Positions 1 through 5,716 are shown, counted from the first letter of the stretch. The stretch is DNA of 7,167 nt from Gemmatimonadota bacterium (GCA_004357415.1 SMVY01000181.1:1-7167), one strand, 5' to 3'. Program-made: numbers and translations. Notes: generated by a model not told the origin, from the sequence alone.

Positions 1-1
1 C

Positions 2-1378
2 ATCGCGGCCGGCGGGATGGAGTACGACGTGGGGAAGGCCGGCGCGGTGTACGGCACCTACGTCTCGTTGGTGTATCTCCTGGCGCTGCCTGGGGGGTGG
101 GTGGCCGACCGGCTGATCGGCATGCGCCGGGCGGTCTTGTATGGCGGCATCATCATCATGTTGGGACACATTTCCCTCGCCGTTCCCGGTGAAACGTGGT
201 TCTATCTGGGCCTTCTGCTGATCGTGGTGGGAACCGGCCTGCTCAAGCCCAATGTATCGGCCATGGTCGGCACGCTCTACGACCAGGGTGATGTGCGCCG
301 GGACTCAGGGTTCTCCATCTACTACATGGGAATCAATGTCGGCGCGTTCATCTCGCCGTTGGTTGTGGGAGGGCTGGCCCAGCTTCCCGCGTTCCAACGG
401 TTCCTTGTGTCCGTCGGGTTGTCGGCGGAATCCTCTTGGCACTTCGGCTTTGCCATGGCGGCCATCGGGATGGCCATCGGTCTCGTGTGGTACGTCAGGG
501 GCGGCAAGTACCTGGGCGATCGAGGCATGCACCCGGCACCGGCGGAATCGCCCGAGGCGGCCCGGCGGCTCAAGCGAAACACCACCATAGGTGTGGTCGG
601 GATCATCGGTGGACTGCTGCTGCTGGTGGCCCTCGCCACCATGGGGGTGATCACCATTACGCCCGAAGGTGTAGCCAAAGTGGTTGGCGTGAGCCTGTTG
701 CTCATCATCGTCGGGTTCTTCACTTGGCTGTTCATGGCCGGCACGTGGACCAAGGAAGAGCGCAAGCGGCTGGTTCTCATTCTGGTTCTGTTCGTGGCGG
801 CGGCGGTTTTCTGGTCGGCGTTCGAGCAAGCGGGCTCGTCCCTCAACTTGTTTGCCCAGAACGACACCAAGAGCTACTTCCCGGCCAGCTGGTTCCAGTC
901 GGCCAACGCGCTGTTCATCATTTTCCTGACACCGCTGTTCGCCTGGCTGTGGGTTTGGCTGGCCCAGCGCCGCCGCGATCCCTCCACCCCAGCCAAGTTC
1001 TCGTTCGGGCTCATCCTCGTGGGCGCGGGCTTCCTGGTGATGATGGTGGCGGCATCGCTGTCGGCCGCGGGGGTCAAGGTGAGTCCCATGTGGCTCATCC
1101 TGACGTATTTCCTCCACACCGTGGGCGAACTGACCCTCAGTCCCGTAGGCCTGAGCGCCATGAGCAAGCTGGCTCCCCAACGCATCGGCGGCATGGTGAT
1201 GGGCGTCTGGTTCATGGCCACTTCCGCCGGAAACTTCATCTCCGGGAGTGTGTTGGGTCTGTACGCATCCTTTTCCGAGTCGCAGGTATTTGGCGCGGTG
1301 GCGGCATTCTCCATTGGGGCGGGGCTGATCCTGGCGTTCATGGTTCGGCCGATCAAGCGGCTCATGCAATCGTCATAA
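2..1378 (+). CDS. POT/PTR2-family proton-dependent oligopeptide transporter (5'-truncated by window edge)
   Basis: Inner-membrane MFS transporter of the POT (PTR2) family, which imports di- and tripeptides with protons. The reading frame is open to the left edge, so the true start lies outside; the ATG at 17 is internal. Numbering from that Met, the visible part begins near the end of TM1, so the ExxER motif is missing. Family marks present: a SLVYLLALPGGWVADR segment with GMRR loop (17-38), GTGLLKPNVSAMVG (72-85, Lys77 conserved), the PTR2 signature FSIYYMGINVGAF (99-111), FWSAFEQAGSSLNLFA in TM7 (265-280, Glu270) and GELTLSPVGLS in TM10 (370-380, Glu371). All protonation-linked residues that fall in the window are retained, so it should be active. 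A repeat of hydrophobic helices runs to the C-terminus. The next gene on the same strand starts 138 nt downstream; no terminator with a T-run is visible between them. The exact substrate cannot be read from sequence. Confidence 0.93.
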   Translation: MAAGGMEYDVGKAGAVYGTYVSLVYLLALPGGWVADRLIGMRRAVLYGGIIIMLGHISLAVPGETWFYLGLLLIVVGTGLLKPNVSAMVGTLYDQGDVRRDSGFSIYYMGINVGAFISPLVVGGLAQLPAFQRFLVSVGLSAESSWHFGFAMAAIGMAIGLVWYVRGGKYLGDRGMHPAPAESPEAARRLKRNTTIGVVGIIGGLLLLVALATMGVITITPEGVAKVVGVSLLLIIVGFFTWLFMAGTWTKEERKRLVLILVLFVAAAVFWSAFEQAGSSLNLFAQNDTKSYFPASWFQSANALFIIFLTPLFAWLWVWLAQRRRDPSTPAKFSFGLILVGAGFLVMMVAASLSAAGVKVSPMWLILTYFLHTVGELTLSPVGLSAMSKLAPQRIGGMVMGVWFMATSAGNFISGSVLGLYASFSESQVFGAVAAFSIGAGLILAFMVRPIKRLMQSS

Positions 1379-1503
1379 GTCGCTGAAACATAAGAAGATA
1401 CAAAGCCAGGATCGAGGAACGGCCGCGAGCCGCGCCCCCGTGCAAGTTTTGGCATGGAACTGGCTCTCAACCCCCTCATGACCGGCCCGCAGGGCCGCAT
1501 TGC

Positions 1504-1509
1504 AGGAGG
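1504..1509 (+). promoter_or_regulatory. Shine-Dalgarno for the malate synthase-like gene, favouring the GTG start at 1517
   Basis: AGGAGG lies 7 nt before an in-frame GTG (1517-1519). The earlier in-frame ATG at 1454 has no purine-rich site in front of it (the preceding bases read gtgcaagttttggc). The GTG start yields 537 residues, close to the 533 of E. coli AceB, and removes an N-terminal extension that has no counterpart in that protein. I therefore prefer 1517. Confidence 0.7.
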
Positions 1510-1516
1510 GGGGTTC

Positions 1517-3130
1517 GTGACTCATCTGGCCAGCGAAGGCATCATTGTGACCGGCGCTCCCGTCGACGGGAGCGAGGAGATCCTCACGCCCCCGGCGTTG
1601 CGGTTCGTGGCCGATCTGCACCGGTGTTTCGAGGACCGGCGGCGCGAGCTGCTGACCCGACGGGCGCAGGTGCAGGCGTCGTTCGAGGCCGGCGGCCGTC
1701 CCTCCTTCGCTGACCAGACACGGCCCATCAGGGCCGGATCGTGGATGACGCCCCCGCCTCCGCCGGGTCTCAACGCCCGGCGGGTGGAGTGTGTCGGATC
1801 AGTGGACCGGGAGTCACTCATGGCCGGTCTGTACTCCCGGGCCGACGTCTACGTGGCCGATCTAGACGGCGCCACCTCACCCACGTGGGAGTCCCTCCTC
1901 CTCGGCCAGCGGCACTTGCGCGACGCCGTTCGCGGTATGATCGCCTACCAAGCTCCCGATGGACGCGAGGTGGAACTGGCGCCGGTTGCGGCCGCCCTGA
2001 TGCTGCAACCGCGAGGCCTGCACCTGGTCGAGTCCCGGGTGTCCGTCGATGACGAACCCGTTAGCGCCGGCCTGTTCGACATGGGTCTGTTTCTGTTCCA
2101 CAACGCCGAGCACCTGCACCAGCACCGCTGTGGTCCATTCGTTTCTCTCGGCGGGGTGGAAGGACAGTTAGAGGCGCAGTGGTGGCACGAGGTGCTCCTG
2201 TCGGCTGAGTCGATCCTCGGCTTGCCCGAAGCTTCCATCCGGACGTCCCTCGTGGTCGACACCATCACCGGAGCGTTCGAGGTGGAGGAGATGCTCTATG
2301 AACTCCGCGAACGGGCCGCGGGTCTGGTGTGTGACCGGTGGAACTACGTGTTCAGTTTTGTGCGTGCCTTCGGGGGCCGAGGCGGCTTCCTCATGCCCGA
2401 CACCAGCCTGATTACCATGGAACGCCATTTCCTGGAAGCGGCCAGCATGCTCGTCGTTCAGATCGGCCACCGCCGGGGCGTCCCGGTCATCGGGGTGACG
2501 TCGACCCAGGTACCGATCCCATCCGACCCCATCGCCGACCGGGTGGCCATGGCGCGTCTGGTGGCGGACAAGACGCGCGAGGCCGACGGCGGCTTCGACG
2601 GGAGTCGTGTTGGGCACCCCGATTTCGTCCGGGTGGCGATGGGAGTGTTCGAGTCACGGTGGTCGGGCCGACGCACGCCTCGGGGTGGCATGAGCTACAT
2701 GCGTCCGCTGGCCAAGGACTTGCTGACATTCCCCGACGGTCCGGTGACCGAGGCCGGGGTGCGCCACTGTGTCCGGGTGGCCCTCCGGTACCTGGAGGGG
2801 TGGCTCAGGGGTGTGGGTTGTCTTCCGGTGCGCCACGATCAAACCACCTTGGCCATGGTGGAGGTGGCAAGGGCGCAGTTGTGGCATTGGATTCGGCGCC
2901 AGGCACAACTGGATGACGGTCGTACCGTCACCGAAAAGCTCTACGGCGCCACGGTCGACTACGAGATGGGGAGTATTCGCCGCGCCTTGGGGGAGGAGGT
3001 GTGGGCCATGGGCGAATTCGAACGTGCCCGGTCGCTGCTCGACCGTCTGGTGCTTGCCCCAGCGCTCAGTGCCACGGTGGCGCAGGAGGGAATGGGCCCT
3101 CTGCTCGAGCGCGAGACCTCAATGCGGTAA
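1517..3130 (+). CDS. Malate synthase A-like protein with all key catalytic and metal-binding residues substituted (probable pseudoenzyme)
   Basis: Full-length homologue of malate synthase A (AceB; glyoxylate + acetyl-CoA to malate, glyoxylate shunt). Numbering is from GTG 1517 (537 aa). Colinear family segments: VYVADLDGATSPTWESLLLG (111-130), LRDAVRG (134-140), PRGLHLVES (165-173), SAGLFDMGLFLFHN (183-196), ALRERAAGL-like helix ELRERAAGLVCDRWNYVFSF (262-281), DKTREADGGFDGS (351-363) and ARAQLWHWIRR (451-461). Against E. coli AceB as I recall it, catalytic Arg166 is Gln164, the Mg-ligand Glu of the LIET motif is Asp248, the Mg-ligand Asp of GRWDYIFS is Asn276, and the catalytic Asp447 of LMEDAAT is Thr444. 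The LPK, MGGM and HDGTW motifs and the C-terminal TLPxY motif are also lost. The frame is intact over 537 codons, so it seems maintained, not decaying. Malate synthase activity is doubtful; a binding or regulatory role is inference. Starting at ATG 1454 instead would give 558 aa. Its last 12 nt overlap the convergent TSUP gene. Confidence 0.88.
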   Translation: MTHLASEGIIVTGAPVDGSEEILTPPALRFVADLHRCFEDRRRELLTRRAQVQASFEAGGRPSFADQTRPIRAGSWMTPPPPPGLNARRVECVGSVDRESLMAGLYSRADVYVADLDGATSPTWESLLLGQRHLRDAVRGMIAYQAPDGREVELAPVAAALMLQPRGLHLVESRVSVDDEPVSAGLFDMGLFLFHNAEHLHQHRCGPFVSLGGVEGQLEAQWWHEVLLSAESILGLPEASIRTSLVVDTITGAFEVEEMLYELRERAAGLVCDRWNYVFSFVRAFGGRGGFLMPDTSLITMERHFLEAASMLVVQIGHRRGVPVIGVTSTQVPIPSDPIADRVAMARLVADKTREADGGFDGSRVGHPDFVRVAMGVFESRWSGRRTPRGGMSYMRPLAKDLLTFPDGPVTEAGVRHCVRVALRYLEGWLRGVGCLPVRHDQTTLAMVEVARAQLWHWIRRQAQLDDGRTVTEKLYGATVDYEMGSIRRALGEEVWAMGEFERARSLLDRLVLAPALSATVAQEGMGPLLERETSMR

Positions 3131-3496
3131 GCCGTCGGGTTTGGCGCTGAGCCACAGCCGCACCGCCATCACCAGCAGAAACACCGCAAACATCCGTTGC
3201 AGCGTCACCGGCGGCAGCACGTGAGCCCACCGGGCGCCGATCCAGGTCCCCAGGAACAACCCGCCGGCGATGAACGCTGCCGGAACGAGGTGCATGTTCC
3301 CGGCGCGATAGTACTCCATGGCGCCGAGGAGGCCTACGGGGAGGAGCAGAGCGGCGAGCGACGTGCCGGTGGCCTCGAGGATGGGAACCCGCAGGAGAAC
3401 AACCATGGCGCCGACGATGAGCACGCCGCCGCCGATGCCGAACAGGCCCGAGAATATGCCGGCGAGTATTCCGATCACGATGTAGAGCAGCGTCAT
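3119..3496 (-). CDS. Half-length TSUP (TauE/SafE) family membrane transporter
   Basis: A 125-residue integral membrane protein resembling one half of the TSUP (TauE/SafE, formerly DUF81) fold, whose full-length members have about 250 residues in two repeats and export sulfur-containing anions or related compounds. Visible: an N-terminal helix with the family glycine motif GIFSGLFGIGGGVLIV (13-28), an ATGTSLAALLLPVGLLG helix with the GTS motif (42-58), a third helix rich in small residues (about 69-90) and a fourth (about 100-116), ending in a short polar tail. About four helices implies that it must dimerise or pair with another half to make a transporter; single-repeat TSUP proteins of this size are common. 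The ATG is preceded by GGGAG with 9 nt spacing. It is divergent from the copper-delivery operon across 66 nt and could share control with it, but the substrate is unknown and a copper link is only positional. Its TGA lies inside the end of the convergent malate synthase-like gene. Confidence 0.82.
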   Translation of the reverse strand: MTLLYIVIGILAGIFSGLFGIGGGVLIVGAMVVLLRVPILEATGTSLAALLLPVGLLGAMEYYRAGNMHLVPAAFIAGGLFLGTWIGARWAHVLPPVTLQRMFAVFLLVMAVRLWLSAKPDGLPH

Positions 3497-3521
3497 GTCT
3501 GGTCGCTCCCGGTTGATGTGG

Positions 3522-3546
3522 CACCTCCTCCAAAGCTGGAGGGGTG
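3522..3546. promoter_or_regulatory. Inverted repeat in the divergent TSUP/sco promoter region (candidate operator)
   Basis: CACCTCCTCCA (3522-3532) and TGGAGGGGTG (3537-3546) pair as inverted arms around AAGC, with a single bulged base. The repeat sits in the 66-nt gap between two divergent starts, where a regulator could control both. It could also be only a hairpin in the TSUP leader mRNA. No T-run follows on either strand, so a terminator is unlikely. Confidence 0.35.
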
Positions 3547-3548
3547 GC

Positions 3549-3554
3549 TAAATT
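3549..3554 (+). promoter_or_regulatory. Possible -10 element for the sco operon (leaderless start candidate)
   Basis: TAAATT is the only AT-rich hexamer in an otherwise GC-rich gap and ends 8 nt before the sco ATG. No Shine-Dalgarno lies at normal distance; the nearest purine run, GGAGGGG at 3538-3544, is 18 nt away. Together these fit a transcript starting at or next to the ATG. No convincing -35 hexamer is visible at the usual spacing, so this is weak. The reverse complement TAATTTA could equally serve the TSUP gene. Confidence 0.25.
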
Positions 3555-3562
3555 ACGGCACC

Positions 3563-4204
3563 ATGTCTATTCCCATTACCCAGGTATCAGGCACCCCCCG
3601 CTCGCTGCGGCTATGGTCCTTCCTGACTGCCGCGGCCGTCGCCGTCGGGGCGGCAGCGTGCCAGGACCGGGTCCAGCCGGTGGAACTCGGCGCCAAGCTC
3701 CACAACCCGCTCTATCCCCAATTCCAGTTGACGGACACCGAGGGCAGGACCTTCGATTTTGCAGCCGAGTCGAAGGGCTCGGTGACGTTGCTGTTCTTCG
3801 GATATACCCGGTGCCCCGACGCATGTCCGGTGCACATGGCCAACATCGCCGGTGCGTTGAAGAAACTCCCGCACCGGATCGCTTCGCAGGTGCAGGTGGT
3901 GTTCGTCACGACCGACCCGGACCGCGACACGCCCGAGCGGATCCGGGAGTGGCTGGATCACTTCGACACTAAATTTATCGGTCTCACCGGCACCGAGGAA
4001 GAGATTGCCGCGGCGGGCCGCCAGGTCAAGATCGCGCCGGCGGTCAAGGAGCCGCTGGAGAACGGCGACTATCTGATGGGCCACTCCGCCCGGGTGATCG
4101 CTTTCACGGCCGACGGCGCCGGACGGTACCTGTATCCCTTCGGCACCAGGCAAGCCGATTGGGCCGCCGAGATCCCGGCCCTCGTGTCGTGGGGAGCGGA
4201 ATGA
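3563..4204 (+). CDS. sco: SCO1/SenC-family copper chaperone lipoprotein for cytochrome c oxidase
   Basis: Thioredoxin-fold SCO protein, 213 aa, that delivers copper to, or reduces the thiols of, the CuA site of cytochrome c oxidase on the outer face of the inner membrane. The N-terminus has basic residues (Arg13, Arg16), a hydrophobic stretch (LWSFLTAAAVAVGA, 17-30) and a cysteine at 33 preceded by AAA, so a lipoprotein anchor is likely although the lipobox is not ideal. Domain marks: FQLTDTEG (54-61), LLFFGYTRCPDACPVHM (76-92) with the copper CxxxC at Cys84/Cys88, FVTTDPDRDTPE (114-125), and the distal copper His174 in MGHS. All three copper ligands are present. The frame stays open upstream to 3197, but that stretch is antisense to the TSUP gene and has no SCO similarity; the ATG at 3563 gives the sensible signal peptide. 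The TGA overlaps the next ATG as ATGA, which implies translational coupling. Confidence 0.93.
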   Translation: MSIPITQVSGTPRSLRLWSFLTAAAVAVGAAACQDRVQPVELGAKLHNPLYPQFQLTDTEGRTFDFAAESKGSVTLLFFGYTRCPDACPVHMANIAGALKKLPHRIASQVQVVFVTTDPDRDTPERIREWLDHFDTKFIGLTGTEEEIAAAGRQVKIAPAVKEPLENGDYLMGHSARVIAFTADGAGRYLYPFGTRQADWAAEIPALVSWGAE

Positions 4205-4671
4205 GCTTGGCTCCCCGAGCGACGGCGACAGGGCTGGCACTGGCCGCGGCATCGGCGTGCGGTGGGGGGGATGCGGTGCCCGACATCGACGCGGCCGCAA
4301 CCGGTCTCTCGATCCATCACGCCATCGCGGTCGAACCGGTGTTGGACGACGTCGCCGCGCTTTACCTGACCATCCGAAACGGCGGGGCAGAGGAGGACAC
4401 GCTACTGGTGGTCCAGACCGGGAGCTCCGGGCGGGCGGAGATCCACGATCAGGTGCGCGACGGAGAAATGGTGCACATGCGCTCGCGGGAATACGTGGTC
4501 GTTCCCGCGAACGGCGCAGTCGTCTTTGCGCCCGGGGGACTGCACGTCATGCTGATGGAACTGGTGCAGCCGTTTGCCGCCGGCGATACCCTGGTGGTCG
4601 ACTTCCACTTTGCCAGCGGAGACACCCGCACGGCCCGAGTGCCGGTAGTGACGTACGGGGATCTGCCATGA
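4201..4671 (+). CDS. PCuAC-family periplasmic copper chaperone (lipoprotein)
   Basis: A 156-residue protein of the PCuAC (formerly DUF461) family, cupredoxin-like periplasmic chaperones that bind Cu(I) and pass it to SCO and to CuA of cytochrome oxidase. The full family signature H-X10-M-X21-H-X-M is exact: His82, Met93, His115 and Met117, the last two in APGGLHVMLMEL (110-121). The N-terminus has a short hydrophobic region ending in ASAC, so Cys20 is a probable lipidation site followed by GGG; the protein is therefore likely membrane-anchored, whereas many family members are soluble or fused. The start is the ATG overlapping the sco stop (ATGA); the frame runs further upstream to 4159, but only inside sco. 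Its own TGA overlaps another ATG at 4668 that opens an 11-codon frame leading into ctaG. Co-location with sco and ctaG supports the copper-delivery role. Confidence 0.93.
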   Translation: MSLAPRATATGLALAAASACGGGDAVPDIDAAATGLSIHHAIAVEPVLDDVAALYLTIRNGGAEEDTLLVVQTGSSGRAEIHDQVRDGEMVHMRSREYVVVPANGAVVFAPGGLHVMLMELVQPFAAGDTLVVDFHFASGDTRTARVPVVTYGDLP

Positions 4672-4703
4672 CCTTTCGTGAGGGGTCATCGGCTTGGTGG
4701 TGA
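4668..4703 (+). CDS. 11-codon mini-ORF between the PCuAC gene and ctaG (leader peptide or relic of the former ctaG start)
   Basis: ATG at 4668 overlaps the PCuAC stop (ATGA) and has GGGG 7 nt upstream. It reads MTFREGSSAWW and stops at TGA 4701-4703, which itself overlaps a GTG in the ctaG frame (GTGA at 4700-4703). It may be a translated coupling peptide. More likely it is the original N-terminus of CtaG, thrown out of frame: skipping 11 nt (4694-4704) joins it to the CtaG frame as SSAWWCSASNLAW. No functional product is claimed. Confidence 0.35.
   Translation: MTFREGSSAWW
4680..4685 (+). promoter_or_regulatory. Shine-Dalgarno GAGGGG for ctaG
   Basis: GAGGGG sits 8 nt before TTG 4694 and 11 nt before GTG 4697. 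It decides the present ctaG start, because no ATG exists in the CtaG frame near the N-terminus: the frame is closed by TGA at 4679-4681, and the only starts are TTG 4694, GTG 4697 and GTG 4700. Confidence 0.5.
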
Positions 4704-4715
4704 GTTGGTGGTGCT
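4694..4715 (+). repeat. 11-nt imperfect tandem duplication at the ctaG start
   Basis: TTGGTGGTGAG (4694-4704) is followed directly by TTGGTGGTGCT (4705-4715). Nine consecutive bases are identical at 11-nt offset. Since 11 is not a multiple of three, one copy more or less shifts the frame; removing one copy fuses ATG 4668 to the CtaG frame. Confidence 0.7.
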
Positions 4716-5539
4716 CGGCGAGCAATCTCGCCTGGAGTTGGACGTGGCGGCCCTACCTGGGTGTGTGGCTCTTCGTGGCGGCACTGGTCGCCGGCTATCT
4801 GGCGGTGCTCGCCCGCATGGGTCCCCGGTTTGCGCCCGAGAAGCCCCGGGCGACCGGCCTCCAACTGGCCAGTTACCTCACGGGGGTCGCCGTCCTGTGG
4901 ATCGCCTCCGATTGGCCCATCGGCACGCTCGGGTCGGGGTACCTGTTGAGCGTACACACGCTGCAGTACGCCCTCTACTGCCTGGTGGCGCCTCCGCTGT
5001 TGCTGTTGGGCATTCCCCAGTGGCTCATCCTCGGGGTAGAACATGCGGCGCCGAGGCTGTGGCGCGTGTTACGGTTCCTGGCGAACCCGTTGGTGGCACT
5101 ACTCATCTTCAACGTGGTGCTCCTGGGGTCGCACACCCAGCAGGTGATCGACGGTATCCGTCCCTCGCAACTCGGTTCATTTGCCGTCGACATGGCGTGG
5201 CTGGCTGGGGGCCTGGCGCTCTGGTGGCCGGTGATCGCGCCGGTACCGGCGGTGAGCCGCCTGTCGTACCCGTGGAAGTTCGGCTACCTGTTCATCAGCA
5301 CCATTCTGCCCACCGTTCCGTCGGCGTTCCTGGTGTTCGCCGACCACCCGCTGTACGCCCTGTACGAATTGGCGCCCAGGGTCAACGGCATATCGGCGGT
5401 CGACGATCAGTTGGTGGCCGGCATCGCCATGAAGGTGCTGGGAGACGTGATTGTGTGGACGGCGATGATCGTGGTGGCAATTCGGTGGGTGAGATCCGAG
5501 GCGGAGGAGGATCGGATGGAGCGAGGAGTTAGCGGATAG
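4694..5539 (+). CDS. ctaG: CtaG, caa3-type cytochrome c oxidase assembly membrane protein
   Basis: Polytopic inner-membrane protein of the caa3-type CtaG family (Bacillus CtaG type, not Cox11), needed for assembly or copper insertion of haem-copper oxidases. About seven hydrophobic segments can be read: roughly 23-41, 57-73, 86-107, 128-146, 163-185, 195-216 and 243-264. Family features include the N-terminal WSWTWRPY (14-21), LLSVHTLQYALYCLVAPPLL (84-103, His88 and Gln91), the NPLVALLIFN helix (131-140), WWPVIAP (177-183), ADHPLY (216-221, His218) and DDQLVAGIAMK (237-247). The C-terminus is charged and cytoplasmic-looking. The start is uncertain: TTG 4694 with GAGGGG at 8 nt is best supported, GTG 4697 or 4700 are alternatives, and an 11-nt duplication seems to have replaced an ATG start at 4668. 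It ends the operon; structured DNA follows. Confidence 0.9.
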   Translation: MVVSWWCSASNLAWSWTWRPYLGVWLFVAALVAGYLAVLARMGPRFAPEKPRATGLQLASYLTGVAVLWIASDWPIGTLGSGYLLSVHTLQYALYCLVAPPLLLLGIPQWLILGVEHAAPRLWRVLRFLANPLVALLIFNVVLLGSHTQQVIDGIRPSQLGSFAVDMAWLAGGLALWWPVIAPVPAVSRLSYPWKFGYLFISTILPTVPSAFLVFADHPLYALYELAPRVNGISAVDDQLVAGIAMKVLGDVIVWTAMIVVAIRWVRSEAEEDRMERGVSG

Positions 5540-5583
5540 TAGTCGTCAGATCGTTCATAGAGCAACCGGCGAGGATTGCGGTT

Positions 5584-5663
5584 CCGCGGATGAATCCGCG
5601 GCTCGGCGCCTGCGGCGGGGGACCATGAATGGTCTCAGGGCGTTCCGTCGTTTACGGCGGAAC
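5584..5663. repeat. Array of three stem-loops in the ctaG/TonB-receptor convergent gap
   Basis: Three successive inverted repeats, each closing a four-base loop. First, CCGCGGA/TCCGCGG (5584-5590, 5595-5601) with loop TGAA. Second, GACCA/TGGTC (5621-5625, 5630-5634) with loop TGAA. Third, GTTCCGTCG/CGGCGGAAC (5642-5650, 5655-5663) with loop TTTA and one G-T pair. A small CGCC/GGCG arm pair (5607-5617) lies between the first two. There is no T-run, so simple intrinsic termination is not shown, although the position between convergent genes would suit a bidirectional transcription barrier. The regular arrangement looks like an interspersed intergenic repeat or a structured RNA segment. Confidence 0.6.
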
Positions 5664-5685
5664 ACTGCTGCGTGGAGTGAAGGGG

Positions 5686-5716
5686 CCTGCGCACTGCGAC
5701 CTGCGACCTGCGCACT
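5686..5716. repeat. Run of 7-nt repeats ending at the TonB-receptor stop codon
   Basis: CCTGCGC, ACTGCGA, CCTGCGA and CCTGCGC follow one another exactly every 7 nt from 5686 to 5713, then a partial ACT reaches the first base of the complementary stop codon (5716-5718). Unit consensus is MCTGCGM. It is too short and spacer-free for a CRISPR. It looks like an intergenic short-sequence repeat adjoining the receptor's 3' end. Confidence 0.65.

Noticed and set aside
305..1369. Long minus-strand open frame (354 codons) opposite the peptide transporter
   Set aside because: The translation is His/Gln/Arg-rich with no domain sense, and it is antisense to a clearly recognised POT transporter; it is a GC-skew shadow.
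1421..1440. GC-rich partial inverted repeat after the peptide transporter as a terminator
   Set aside because: Arms pair poorly (GGCCGCG against CGCGCCC) and no T-run follows.
1454..1516. ATG 1454 as start of the malate synthase-like gene
   Set aside because: No ribosome-binding site precedes it and the extra 21 residues have no family counterpart; GTG 1517 has AGGAGG at 7 nt. Kept as an alternative only.
3197..3562. Upstream extension of the SCO frame by 122 codons
   Set aside because: It is antisense to the TSUP gene, is low-complexity Glu/Arg/Gly-rich, and would bury the signal peptide; the ATG at 3563 fits a lipoprotein SCO start.
4678..5532. 284-codon frame overlapping ctaG in another frame
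   Set aside because: Arg/Gly/His/Pro-rich shadow translation with no membrane segments; the ctaG frame has clear helices and family motifs.
5686..5716. Heptamer run as a CRISPR array or integration site
   Set aside because: Units are 7 nt with no spacers, no cas genes are near, and there is no tRNA or integrase.
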